A DNA stretch of 64,000 nucleotides from an uncultured Phycisphaerales bacterium (lineage in GTDB: Bacteria > Planctomycetota > Phycisphaerae > Phycisphaerales > UBA1924). The DNA lies in contig CALMPG010000138.1 of the NCBI GenBank assembly GCA_937871915.1, positions 1-64,000 of the forward strand. Reading direction: 5' to 3'. The notes under the pieces were generated by a model that saw nothing but the letters and a program-made list of their open reading frames with translations, made no database searches and was not told where the DNA came from. Shown here one piece after another: positions 13,135 to 24,000 of this stretch. The position numbers and the translations under genes are program-made. Every line of letters starts with the position of its first letter. The stretch's first letter is position 1.

Positions 13135-15552
13135 ATGATCTCGAAGATGCTGGGCTTGCGTGGGGCTTCCGGGAAGGCGGAGGTGCATGTCGGCGCATTC
13201 GGAAAACACCCCGGATGGGACGACCACATGGACGATCCGGGGATGGAGACGCAGCGGCTGCTGGACTTCAAGACGCTGGTGTATGTGGAAGGCGTCGCGG
13301 CCGCGGTGGAATCGGGGCGGTGGGAGGCCCTCGACCCGGCGTCGCGGCTGGCGGGGTTCGATCATGCGATCGTGGTCCGCTCGCGCGGCGACCTGATCGT
13401 GGCGAGGATGTGGACCAGCCGGGACGGGAAGGGGCGGTCGAAGTATCCGATGGTGGTGGCGGCGTCGATCTCGGGAGCACGCGGCGTCGGGACGCAGGCC
13501 GCGCTGCGGAAGGTGCTCCCCGAGCTCGAGGTGGCCAAGGAGCGGTGCGAGGCGGCGACCACGGCGGATGAGGTTCGGGGGATTCTCGAGTCGTCGAGGG
13601 GGTCGCTGCGGGCGTGGGCGGAGAGTGTCGCGTCGGATGGGATGGGGGGTGGAGAGGGAGCGGACATCGAAGTCCCGGCGGGGTTCATCGCGGGAATCGC
13701 GGATCGGGCGGAGTTTGGGCCGTCGCGCCGGGGGCTGTGCCGCGTGATGTACCAGTTGGATCGGGACGTATGGGCGATGCAGCGGGAGCCGGAGCGGCTT
13801 CGGGGACGTATGAATGAGGCCGGGGGAAAGGGCGATCGGGGATTGCCCGTGAGTGCGTTGCGGGTTCCGATCGGGGCCGGGGGTTCGGGGATGACGATGG
13901 AGGCTTGCGTGCTGGATTGCCTGAGGTTGTTGCTCTCGCGGCTGGAGGCGTGGGCGCCGGTGATGGTGACTGCGCCGCGCGAGGGCGGGTATGTGGACGC
14001 GGTGGTGGGGGAGCCTCGCGGGTCGGACCTGTTCTGCCTGCTCGCCGGGCCGGGGGCCGTGCCGCCGACTACGGAGATTCCCTACACCATCGACGATGCG
14101 TTCCACGCCGGGGTGGATGCCTGGGTGGATCGGCAGCTGAGCGGACGGCTGGTGGGCGTCTCCACGGAGAGCGCGGCCAAGCGGCTGGGCGTGAAGGCGG
14201 GGCGGTTCCTGTGCGTGGTGGGGGCGTGCGCCGGGATGTGGGGCGTCGGCGCCGGCGCGGCACGGGCCGATGCGCAGCCGGCCACGAGTTCCGGCCTGGA
14301 GCCGAAGCAGCAGTACAACAACGCGCTGGCGGATTTTCAGCTGGCCGTGATCGATCCGGCGACGAGCGATGAAAAGGCGGAGGCCGCGGCGAAGGACTTT
14401 CTTGCCCGGGCCCGATCGGTACCGGGGGGTGTGGCGTTTCTGGGCGAGGTGCAGCGGACGCTGGCGGCCGTGGAAGGGGCGCTCGACAACAAGGTGGGCG
14501 GGATCGCGGCGGAAGCGGCGAAGATGGGGCCGGCGGGGTCGCGTGTGTACGTGGGGAAGGTGGATGGGGCGCTGGTGAAGTTCGCCGCGCCGATCGCCGA
14601 GGGGCTTCCGGACCTGGCGTTCGCTCGGGTGAACCTGCCCGACGGATCGGTGACGTACATCCAGACAACGGAGATATCGGTTGGGGAGTTCGGGGCGATT
14701 CTGGGCTCTCGGTCGAGCACGACGGAGCTCGAGAAACTCGCGTTCCCATGGTTCGAGCGCCGCAACGACCCGCGCGTTGGGGCCCGGGCGTGGGAGTGGG
14801 CCTCGACCGGGACCGCCCGTCCGGGCGTGGTGCCGGCCCGCGCGTGGCTCTCGCGCATGGGGCTGGGCGCGGTGGTGGACTACCCGGCGGGCGCGGAGCC
14901 CCCGCCACCCGCGCCGGACTCTCCCATGCAGTATGTGCCGCTGACGATGGCGGTCTACACGGCGAGGCTCGTGGGGTGCCGGCTGCCGACCGTCGCCGAG
15001 TGGCGGGCCGCCCGCGCGCAGCACGCGGCGGAGGTGAAGGAGACCGACTGCAACCTGCGCGACCGGGCCTGGGCCCGGCAGTACCAGCACGCCAAGGACA
15101 CGATCGCGTCGGGAAAGCGGACGCAGTTCCCGTTCGCCGGGTCGTATGCGCCGGGGAAGCGCGGCGAGGGACGCGAGTCGGTCCGGGAGTGGGACGACGC
15201 GACGGTGTGGTTCACCGGCGTCAATCAGGGCGGTGGAGACGTGGTGCACAACCTTGTGGGAAACGTGGCCGAGTATGTGTTCGAGGGCGCGGGCGTGACG
15301 CCCGAGGCGCGGGCGACGGGGGCGGAGGAGTTCGTGGCCTCGCGCGGGGGTGATTTGCGGGTGATCGGCGGGTCGGCGCTGAGCGAGCCCGGGTTGGCGG
15401 TGGACGTGCCGAAGGCGATCTCCCCGCTCGACGCATCCGAGGGGTACGCGGATGTGGGATTCCGGCTGGCGTTCGGCGTGGATGTGGACACGCGCAGCTC
15501 GCTCGCGGCGAGGCTCCGGCGGATTCTGGACCCGCTTCCCACGATTCGGTGA
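13135..15552 (+). CDS. TagF-like protein fused to an FGE-fold domain
   Basis: An 805-residue protein. Residues 15-90 (VGAFGKHPGWDDH, then TSRDGKGRSKYPMVVAA) fit the pattern of TagF, a type VI post-translational regulator (GKxPxxxDF...GRxxPxxxA). About residues 358-378 form one hydrophobic segment (FLCVVGACAGMWGVGAG). The last 330 residues are an FGE/SUMF1-fold domain: YIQTTEISVGEF, CRLPTVAEWRAA, HNLVGNVAEYVFEG, VIGGSALS, VGFRLAF. The catalytic cysteines are missing. The domain is homologous to the C-terminus of the pseudokinase at 3948-8273, so the cluster begins and ends with it. ATG 13135 is used; GTG 13120 in frame is an alternative, with GAGGAG at 13115. Confidence 0.68.
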   Translation: MISKMLGLRGASGKAEVHVGAFGKHPGWDDHMDDPGMETQRLLDFKTLVYVEGVAAAVESGRWEALDPASRLAGFDHAIVVRSRGDLIVARMWTSRDGKGRSKYPMVVAASISGARGVGTQAALRKVLPELEVAKERCEAATTADEVRGILESSRGSLRAWAESVASDGMGGGEGADIEVPAGFIAGIADRAEFGPSRRGLCRVMYQLDRDVWAMQREPERLRGRMNEAGGKGDRGLPVSALRVPIGAGGSGMTMEACVLDCLRLLLSRLEAWAPVMVTAPREGGYVDAVVGEPRGSDLFCLLAGPGAVPPTTEIPYTIDDAFHAGVDAWVDRQLSGRLVGVSTESAAKRLGVKAGRFLCVVGACAGMWGVGAGAARADAQPATSSGLEPKQQYNNALADFQLAVIDPATSDEKAEAAAKDFLARARSVPGGVAFLGEVQRTLAAVEGALDNKVGGIAAEAAKMGPAGSRVYVGKVDGALVKFAAPIAEGLPDLAFARVNLPDGSVTYIQTTEISVGEFGAILGSRSSTTELEKLAFPWFERRNDPRVGARAWEWASTGTARPGVVPARAWLSRMGLGAVVDYPAGAEPPPPAPDSPMQYVPLTMAVYTARLVGCRLPTVAEWRAARAQHAAEVKETDCNLRDRAWARQYQHAKDTIASGKRTQFPFAGSYAPGKRGEGRESVREWDDATVWFTGVNQGGGDVVHNLVGNVAEYVFEGAGVTPEARATGAEEFVASRGGDLRVIGGSALSEPGLAVDVPKAISPLDASEGYADVGFRLAFGVDVDTRSSLAARLRRILDPLPTIR

Positions 15553-15568
15553 GATCGGGGATGAGGAG

Positions 15569-15593
15569 CCCGCCCCGGAGTATCGGGGCACCC
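15569..15593 (+). repeat. Degenerate intergenic copy of family A repeat
   Basis: The sequence matches the family A core at about 22 of 25 positions (CGCCCCGGAGTATCGGGGC). It lies just after the stop of the TagF-like gene, outside coding sequence. Confidence 0.65.
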
Positions 15594-15642
15594 GAGGCGT
15601 GCCACCCATAGCCGACAGGTTGTCCTTGGGCGATCGACCAAC

Positions 15643-15672
15643 TTGACGATTTGCGACGCTACCCGGTAGGGT
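15643..15672 (+). promoter_or_regulatory. Promoter of the two-partner secretion genes
   Basis: TTGACG (15643-15648) and TAGGGT (15667-15672) have an 18-bp spacer. The predicted leader is about 120 nt and ends with AAGGAG (15788-15793) before the TpsB start. Confidence 0.55.
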
Positions 15673-15797
15673 GGAGCGCGCCAATGCTTCACCCCCCGTG
15701 GGTCCATCCGCCGGACGGGCCCGGGGTTGATGCTCGACTTCGCCGCGGGCCCGAGGGTCCGTTGCTCGCCTTCCTCTTCACCCCGCAAGGAGTTTGC

Positions 15798-17870
15798 ATG
15801 GGCTACGTGTGCAAGAAAGTGTTGATCCCGAGCCGATACACCCGGACCGCCGGTGTGTTTTTTTCAACGGCCGCGGTTGGCATGGGCGCGATGAGTGCGC
15901 TGGCGCAGGAGGGGGACAAGGACCAGCAGCCCGGGTTCGTGATGCCCACGCCCAATCGCGGGCAGACGCCGAGCACCCAGACGCCGGCGCCGCCGGCGGC
16001 GACGGAGGGCCGGGAGGCCTCGTCGGCGAGCGCGCCCGCGGACCCCGAGAAGCCGACGTACCTGGTCGGGGCGATCGTGATCCGCTACGCGCTGGACCAT
16101 CCGTCGCTGCCGTCGATCGATGATCTGCTCAAGCGCGAGGTGGTGCTGGGCAAGACCGACGACGGGTATGTGGCGCCGGGAGGGGGCGTGCGCGAGGAAG
16201 TCATCACCATCGAGGACGTGTCCCTGCAGGGGCCGCAGCGGTGGACGAGCCGGGCGCTCTACGCGGTGTCGAAGGCGATTCTCGACGAGATGAACCAGGG
16301 CGGGGTGATCGGCGTGACGGTGACGCCCATCGACACCGAGTTCGCGCCCCCGGGCCCCGGCGATCCGCAGTGGGGCAAGGACCTGCGCAAGCCCGGGCAG
16401 AGCGCGGTGACCCTGCTGGTCAAGGTGGGCCTGGTGCGGGAGATGCGGACGATCGCCTTCGGCGAGCGCATCCCCTTCGAGCGCCGCATCAACGCCGTCG
16501 AGCACCGGCGGATCCTCGACGGCGCCCCGGTGCACGTCTTCCAGCCCGACGATCCCGAGCGAGAGGACGTGCTGCGCAAGGACGAGCTGGACGACTACGT
16601 GTTCCGGCTGAATCGGCACCCGGGCCGGCGCGTGGACCTCGCGGTGGCCGCGGCCCAGGAGCAGGGCGGCATCGCGCTGGACCTGCTCATCAACGAGAAC
16701 AAGCCGTGGCTGGCCTACTTCCAGGTGTCGAACACGGGCACCGAGAGCACGTCCAAATGGCGTGAGCGGTTCGGGTACGTCAACAACCAGTTGACCGGCG
16801 CCGACGACATCCTGAGCCTGGACTACACCACCGCGGGCTTCGAGCAGTCGCACGCCCTCATCGCGTCGTACGAGCGCCCGGTCTGGACCGACGCCGTCCG
16901 CGGGCGGGTGTTCGCGTCCTGGAACGAGTTCACGGCGTCGGACGTCGGCCTCGGGAGCATCCAGGAGTTCACCGGCGACGGGTACTCCTTCGGCGCGGAG
17001 CTCATCGCGACCGTGTTCCAGCGGCGTGAGCTGTTCGTCGATCTGGTCGGCGGCGTGCGGTACCAGAGCGTGAGCGTCTCGAACAACACGCCCGGCGTTG
17101 AGACCAGCGGGCGGAGTTCCTACTTCCTGCCCTCCATCGGCGCCCGCATCGAGCGCAACACCGACACGACCAGCACCAATATCCGGGCGACGGTGGAGTT
17201 CAACCTCTCCGACGTGGCCGGGACCGACGACGACACCGTCAACAACCTCGGCCGCCTCGGGGCCGACAAGGACTGGAGCACCTTCCAGTGGGACATCTCC
17301 CACTCGTTCTACCTCGACCCGCTGATCTTCGGGGCCCGCTGGCACGACACGAGCACCGAGGGGATGCCCACGCTCGCCCACGAGATCGCGCTATCCTTCC
17401 GCGGCCAGGCGGCGTTCGGGAATCGGCTGATCCCGACGTTCCAGCAGGTCGTCGGCGGCCTCTACACGGTCCGTGGATACCCCGAATCGGTGGTCTCCGG
17501 CGATACCGTGGTTGTCGGGAGCGCGGAATACCGCCTGCACATCCCGCAGGCCTTCGGATATGACCCGAATCCGGGGACGCTCTTCGGGGAGTCGTTCCGA
17601 TGGCAGCCGCAGCAGCCGTATGGGCGGGCGGATTGGGACCTGATCGCCCGGACGTTCGTGGACGCCGGGAAGACGATCAACTCGAACAAGGAGTCCTACG
17701 AGCGGGACGAGTCGCTCGTCGGGGCCGGGTTCGGCTTCGAGTTCCTCTACAAGCGAAACCTGAGCCTCCGGGCCGACTTCGGGTGGGCCCTCAAGGACGT
17801 GGAGGTGGGCGATAAGGCGGTGACCAGCGGGTCGAGCCGCGTGCATTTCGTTGCAACCCTCCTGTTCTAG
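15798..17870 (+). CDS. TpsB: ShlB/FhaC-family outer-membrane transporter
   Basis: A 690-residue protein. It has a signal peptide (about 1-36, ending ALAQE), a Pro/Ala/Thr-rich linker, POTRA-like periplasmic sequence, and from about residue 300 an Omp85-type beta barrel. The conserved LYTVRGYPE motif (VRGY near 557) is the loop-6 tip that plugs the barrel in FhaC. The C-terminus ends in a strand with terminal Phe (VHFVATLLF), as expected for outer-membrane insertion. It would export the exoprotein encoded next (18094). AAGGAG precedes ATG 15798 by 4 nt. The length is somewhat above the usual 550-600 residues because of the N-terminal linker. Confidence 0.87.
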   Translation: MGYVCKKVLIPSRYTRTAGVFFSTAAVGMGAMSALAQEGDKDQQPGFVMPTPNRGQTPSTQTPAPPAATEGREASSASAPADPEKPTYLVGAIVIRYALDHPSLPSIDDLLKREVVLGKTDDGYVAPGGGVREEVITIEDVSLQGPQRWTSRALYAVSKAILDEMNQGGVIGVTVTPIDTEFAPPGPGDPQWGKDLRKPGQSAVTLLVKVGLVREMRTIAFGERIPFERRINAVEHRRILDGAPVHVFQPDDPEREDVLRKDELDDYVFRLNRHPGRRVDLAVAAAQEQGGIALDLLINENKPWLAYFQVSNTGTESTSKWRERFGYVNNQLTGADDILSLDYTTAGFEQSHALIASYERPVWTDAVRGRVFASWNEFTASDVGLGSIQEFTGDGYSFGAELIATVFQRRELFVDLVGGVRYQSVSVSNNTPGVETSGRSSYFLPSIGARIERNTDTTSTNIRATVEFNLSDVAGTDDDTVNNLGRLGADKDWSTFQWDISHSFYLDPLIFGARWHDTSTEGMPTLAHEIALSFRGQAAFGNRLIPTFQQVVGGLYTVRGYPESVVSGDTVVVGSAEYRLHIPQAFGYDPNPGTLFGESFRWQPQQPYGRADWDLIARTFVDAGKTINSNKESYERDESLVGAGFGFEFLYKRNLSLRADFGWALKDVEVGDKAVTSGSSRVHFVATLLF

Positions 17871-18014
17871 TCAACCCCCCACGGCGGGCTTGCGTAACTG
17901 GTTGGCGGGGCGGGGATTGCCGCGCCATACTGTTTGATGCACTACGGCCCGAACACGGCCCGATAATGCTGAGGCAAGGCGTAGGCTTGCGCCGCTGATG
18001 CGCGGGCAGGAAAC

Positions 18015-18035
18015 CCACGGGCAGGAGGCCCGTGG
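18015..18035. repeat. Palindromic hairpin upstream of tpsA
   Basis: CCACGGGC (18015-18022) pairs with GCCCGTGG (18028-18035), within a 223-bp gap between tpsB and tpsA. A related ACCACGGGCGCC unit follows 18 nt later. It could pause or process a tpsB-tpsA transcript. Confidence 0.55.
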
Positions 18036-18093
18036 TACGAACACCGGACCACGGGCGCCAGGCCCGGGCCACGTTTCCCCATTGGGAGTCCCT

Positions 18094-21000
18094 ATGACGA
18101 AGGTGCAAGCGGTTCGCCCGACGACTCGTGGCAGCGTGATCGGCGTGGGGCTTGGGCGGTTCCGGTTCGTCGGGTCCGGTGTGGCGCTGCTCGCGGCGGT
18201 GCTCTGCGCGCCGAGCGTTCTGGCCGGTCCGACCGGGGCCAACGTGGTGGCGGGGCAGGCGAGCGTGACCCAGCACGGCAACCGCACGGTGATCCGGGCC
18301 AGCAACGGCGCGATCATCAACTACAACTCGTTCAACGTCAACGCCAACGAGAGCGTGAAGTTCATCCAGCCCGGCTCCACCGCGAGGGTGCTCAACCGCA
18401 TCACCAGCGCCGACCCGTCGATGATCAACGGGCGGATCACCTCCAACGGCATCGTGTACTTCGCCAACCCGGCGGGGGTGATCTTCGGGCCCAACTCGGT
18501 GCTGAATGTTGGCGGGATCTACGCCGCGGCGGGCAACATCTCCAACTCGGACTTCATGCGCGGGCTCAACCGCTTCACGGACGTGCACGGCGTTGTGGAG
18601 AACCACGGGCGGATCGACGCGGGGGCGACGGCGGTGCTCATCGGCGAGCGCGTGCTCAACAGCGGGACGATCTCGGCCCCCGCGGGCGTGGTGGCGATGG
18701 TGGCGGGCAACGAGGTGACCCTCAGCGAGCGCGGCGGGACCATCAGCGTCCGCATCGACGCGGGCGCCATGACGGGCCAGGCCGGCGCGGCGATCGAGAA
18801 CACGGGGGCGGTCCAGGCCGAGCGCGGCAGCGCCCTCATGGTCGCGGGGGACATGTACTCGCTGGCGGTGAACACCACCGGCACGGTGCGGGCCAAGAGC
18901 ATCACCGTCGAGGGGCGCGGCAACGCGGGCGTGCAGGTCTCGGGAACGCTCGACGCCTCGAACCAGCGCGGCAACGGCAAGGGCGGATCGATCTCGGTGA
19001 CGGGCCGGACCGTGGACCTCGTCGGGGCCACCCTCGACGCCTCCGGCCGTCGCGAGGGCGGGAGCGTTCGCGTCGGTGGGGACTACCAGGGCACAGGCGA
19101 CATGGCCCGGGCCACGAGCACGAGCGTTGACGCCGCCTCGCGGATCAGCGCGGACGCGACCGAGAGCGGCAACGGCGGGAGCGTGGTGGTGTGGTCGGAC
19201 CACACAACGACCTTCTACGGCGCCGCGTCGGCCTCGGGCGGCCTGGCCGGCGGCGACGGCGGGTTCATCGAGACCTCGGGCAAGATCAACCTCGACATCC
19301 GCGGCGCCAGCGTGCAGGCCCACGCCGGGGCCGGCGGGGGCAAGGGCGGCCTGTGGCTCATGGACCCGGTGAACGTGAACATCGACGACCCGACGGCGGG
19401 CGACGACACGGTGGGCGGGACCTTCGGCGGCGGGGTCTTCGATCCGGACAACTCGGCAAGCCCGGCGATCGTGGATGTGAACACGATCAACGCCGCGCTG
19501 GACGCGGGGACGAACGTGACGATCCTCACGGGGAGCGTGGGGACCGACGACGGGAACATCACCGTCAGCGCGGCGGTGAGCAAGACGATGGGGACCGACG
19601 CGACGCTGACGCTGCGCGCCGCCAACAACATCGACGTGAACGCGACGATCGGGTCCACCTCCGGCGCGCTCAACGTTGACCTGCAGGCCAACTCGTCGGG
19701 CTTGGGCAACGACGACCTGAACGTGGCGAGTGGAAACGTCACGCTCAACGCGGCGATCACGACCAACGGCGGGACCTTCGATTCCAGCGGCGTGGGCTAC
19801 ACGCAGACGGGCTCCGGCGCGATCACCACGGCGGGCGGGAACGTGACGCTGACGCACACCGGAAACGTCGGGCTGGATGGGACGATCGACGCGGGGACGG
19901 GGTCGTTCGCGTCGAGCGGCGTGGGCTTCACGCAGGCGTCCACGGGCTCGATCACGGCTGTCGGCGCGACGATCACCCACACCGGCAATGTGGCCGCCGA
20001 CGGCTCGATCGACGCGGGGACGGGGTCGTTCGCGTCGAGCGGCGTGGGCTTCACGCAGGCGTCCACGGGCTCGATCACGGCGGTGGGGGCGACGCTGACG
20101 CACACGGGCAACGTGGCGGTGGATGGAACGGTCAACGCCGGCACGGGTGCGTTCGCGTCGAGCGGCGTGGGCTTCTCGCAGGCGTCCACGGGCTCGGTGA
20201 CGGCTGTCGGCGCGACGATCACCCACACCGGCAATGTGGCCGCCGACGGCTCGATCGACGCGGGGACGGGTGCGTTCGCGTCGAGCGGCGTGGACTTCGC
20301 CGAGGGTTCGACCGGGTCGATCACGTCCGTCGGTGCGACGATCACCCACACCGGCGATGTGGCCATCAACGGCGCGATCAACGCCGGGGCCGCGGCCTTC
20401 ACGTCCACCGGCGACGGCTTCACCATCGGCGGCACCGGCTCGGTGACCTGCGACGGGGCGACGATCACCCACACGGGAACGGTGGCGCTCAACGGCACCC
20501 TCGACGCGGGCACGGGCGTGCTGGATGTCACGGGCGGCGCGGGCGGGATCGCGGGCACGGGCCCGGTGACCTCCGGCGCGGCGACGATGAACTCCGGCGG
20601 CGGGGTGACGCTCTCGGACCTGAGGGCCTCTGGCCCGCTGACGCTGACCACCGTCGGCGCCGTGGACATCATCAACGATCAGGCGATCACGATCGCAAAC
20701 TCGTCTTCGATCGGCGGGAACCTGACGCTCCGGGCCCTCGCGGGCAACATCGACGTTCAGGCGACGAGCGTCGCCGGAACGGACGTTCGCCTGCGGACCG
20801 ACGGGACCGACGCGACCATCGCCACGGCCGCGCTGGCGGGCATCAAGAACTTCAACCTGACCACGACGGGCACGATGGGCGACGCGACGATCGCGTCCAC
20901 CGGGCTCATGGGCGTGGCCGCCAACGTGGGCGGGACGCTGCGCTTCACGGGCGGGGCGGGCGTGACGATCGCCAGCGTGCCCACGCTCCGGCTGGGGGAC

Positions 21001-24000
21001 TCCAGCGCGGTCGGGTTCGTGACCATCACCGCGCCGGACCTGGACATCACCGGCAACGTCTTCGCGGGCGCGGCGGGGTTCATCCTGCAGCCCGCCGCCG
21101 ACGCGGCCACGATCGGGCTCAACTCCTCGGGCTCGAGCTTCACGCTCACCACGGCCGAGCTGCTGATGCTGCACACGACCGGGACGGTGACGATCGGGCG
21201 TGCCACGGGGACGGCGGGCATCTCGATCGGCGGCAACGGCGCGGTGGACCTCTCCACGGCCGGGTACAACCTGTCGCTGCGCGGCGGGCCCGCCCTCTTC
21301 GGGGACACCCTCACGCTCGCCGACGACACGCTGCTGAGCCTGCTGACCGCGGGCGTGGCGGGGCAGGGGACGGGGACGGACGTGGTCATCGGCGGGACCA
21401 ACGGTCGATTGCTGATCGACTCGGCCGACACGGCGGACCTCGCCAGCCAGGTGCGGAATGTGGCCGCGCGGACGAGCGCCGGAACGATCTCGGTGGCGAA
21501 CACGGGCGACCTGAACGTCACGACGATCGGGGCGATCGCGGGCGTGACGGGCGCGTCGGGGATGGACGTCACGATCGGCGCGACGGGCGACCTGACGATC
21601 ACGGACGCGGTGGCCTCGACGGGCGCCGGGCATGTCACGCTCAACTCGACGGGCGGGAGCGTGCTGTTCGCGTCGGGGTCGTCGGCCTCGACGGGCCTGG
21701 CGGGGGTCGTGACGGTCTCGGCGGCCAACGACATCGCGGCCCCGGCGGACCTCACGCCGACGATCACGGCGGGCGCGGTGGGCCTGACGGCGACGACGGG
21801 AAACATCGGCGGGGCGAGCACGCTGCGGATCGACACGCAGACGCTCGTGGCCTTGTCGGGCGGAAACGTGGACGTGACCAATGTCGGGACGGGCACGCTC
21901 GACGCGACGATCGCCGGATCGGGCACGTCGCTGGTCTCCCTGACGCACGCGGGTCTGCTCTCGATCGCCAGCGGCCACTCGGTCACGGGCGCCTCGATCC
22001 GGCTGGCCGCGCAGGACCTGGACTTGCAGGGAACGATCAACTCCGGCAACTTCGTCACGCTCACGCGTGACACCGACGGCACCATCGGGGTCGGCAGCGC
22101 GACGGGCGACCTGACGATCGACAGCGCGGAACTGGCCCGGATCACGGCGGCGACGCTGATCATCGGCGGCTCGACCGCGACGGAGATCACCTCCACGAAC
22201 GTCTCGGCCACCGACCTGGCGACGGTATCGTCGGTGCGGCTCGAAGCGCTGGCCGACGGGGGCGACATCACCTTCACCGGCTCCCCCAACGTCTACAAGG
22301 GCCTCACCGCCCGTGCCGACGACAGCATCCGCGTGGTGAGCGACCTGACGGTGGCCTCGGGCGGCCTGACGCTCCTGGCCGACGCCGACGGCATGGCCGA
22401 CGCGGACGGGGACAAGATCACGATCGCCGACGCGGCCGTGCTCTCGACCTCGTCGCCCTCGGGCGGTGATATCACCCTCACGGCCAGCGGCGGCATCGAG
22501 GGCGTCGGGGCGGTGCTCATCGACTCCAACGCCGGGCTGCGGGTGAACAACACCATCACCGCGGGAACGACGCTGACCCTCCGGGCCACGGGCGGGATCA
22601 CGCTCAACGGTGCCGGGAGCGGCGCGGGCGTGATGCTCACGGCCAACGACGGGATCACGATCAACAACGACCTGTCCAGCGGCACCAACCCGCTGATCAT
22701 CAACGCCGACGCCGACGCGAACGGCACGGGCCTCTTCGCCGTCGGCTCGTCGGGGCAGATCCACACCACCAACGTCAACGTCACCATCACCGCCGCCGAC
22801 GCCCAGATCGACGGGATCATCGACGCGGGCACCGGGACGGTGGCGATCTCGCGGGCCACCAGCGGCACGATCGGCCTCGGCTCGGCGGCGGGCGACCTGC
22901 AACTCTCCGGGGCGGAGATCGCCAACATCCACGCGATCTCGCTCGCCCTGGGCAACGCGCTGACGACCTCGATCAACGTGGACGGCGTGTCGGCCAGCGA
23001 CACCTCGCACATCACCGGCCTGATCACCTTCCTCGCCGACGACGTGGACATCGCCGGCGCGTTCAACACGGGCAACGCCGACCTGGCCATCGGGCGAGGC
23101 ACGGTGGGCGACATCAGCCTCGGCGACGCCATCAACGGGCTGAACCTGACCAAGGCCGAGCTGGCGCTCATCACCTCGCGGAACGTGCAGTTCGGCGGGG
23201 GCGTGACCCGCAACGTCTTCGTGAACAACGTCGAGTCGGCCGACACGGCCAACATGTCGGGGACGATCACGATGCTGGCGGACAACTCCGTGCAGTTCAT
23301 CGCCGCGCCGAGCACGTTCAAGGCCCTCACGGTGCGGGCCCGGAACGGGATCCGCGTGAACACGAACCTGACGACCACCGTCGGCAACATGGACCTCGAC
23401 GCGGACACCAACAACGCGTCGGACGGGACCGACGACGTCAGCGACGCGATCGTGATCGCCTCGGGAAGGACGCTCGACTCGGCGGGCTCGCTGCTCATGC
23501 GGGCCGCGGGCGGCGGCATCACGGGCAACGGCTCGCTGACCCTGCTGGCGAACAGCGGCGTGAGCCTCTTCCACAACCTGACAACCTCCGGCGGCACGAC
23601 CATCGACGCGGACCGCAACGCCGACGGGGCGGGCGACCTGCTGCTCTCCTCGGGGCGGACGATCTCCACGAGCGGGAACAACCTGTCGATCTCGACGGCC
23701 GACCTGACCCTCGACGGCTCGATCAACGCGGCCCAGGGGGCCGTGACGATCACCCGCAGCGGCGCGGGCACCATCGGCATGGGCCTGGCGACGGGCGACA
23801 TGACGATCACCGGCTCGGAACTCGGCCGGATCTTCGCCCAGGGCCTGACCATCGGCGGCGCGGCCGTCACGGGGATGACCATCGACGGCATCACGACCAC
23901 GAACTCCAACGGCATCGCGGGGACCACCTCGCTGGTGGCCGGCTCGGGCGGGATCACCTTCTCCGGCGTGGGCTCGACGTTCAACGCCCTCGACGCGCGG

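Noticed and set aside
19768-20505. Regular repeats considered as a CRISPR array
   Set aside because: The 123-bp period is entirely coding, in frame with tpsA, with no spacer/repeat alternation and no cas genes.
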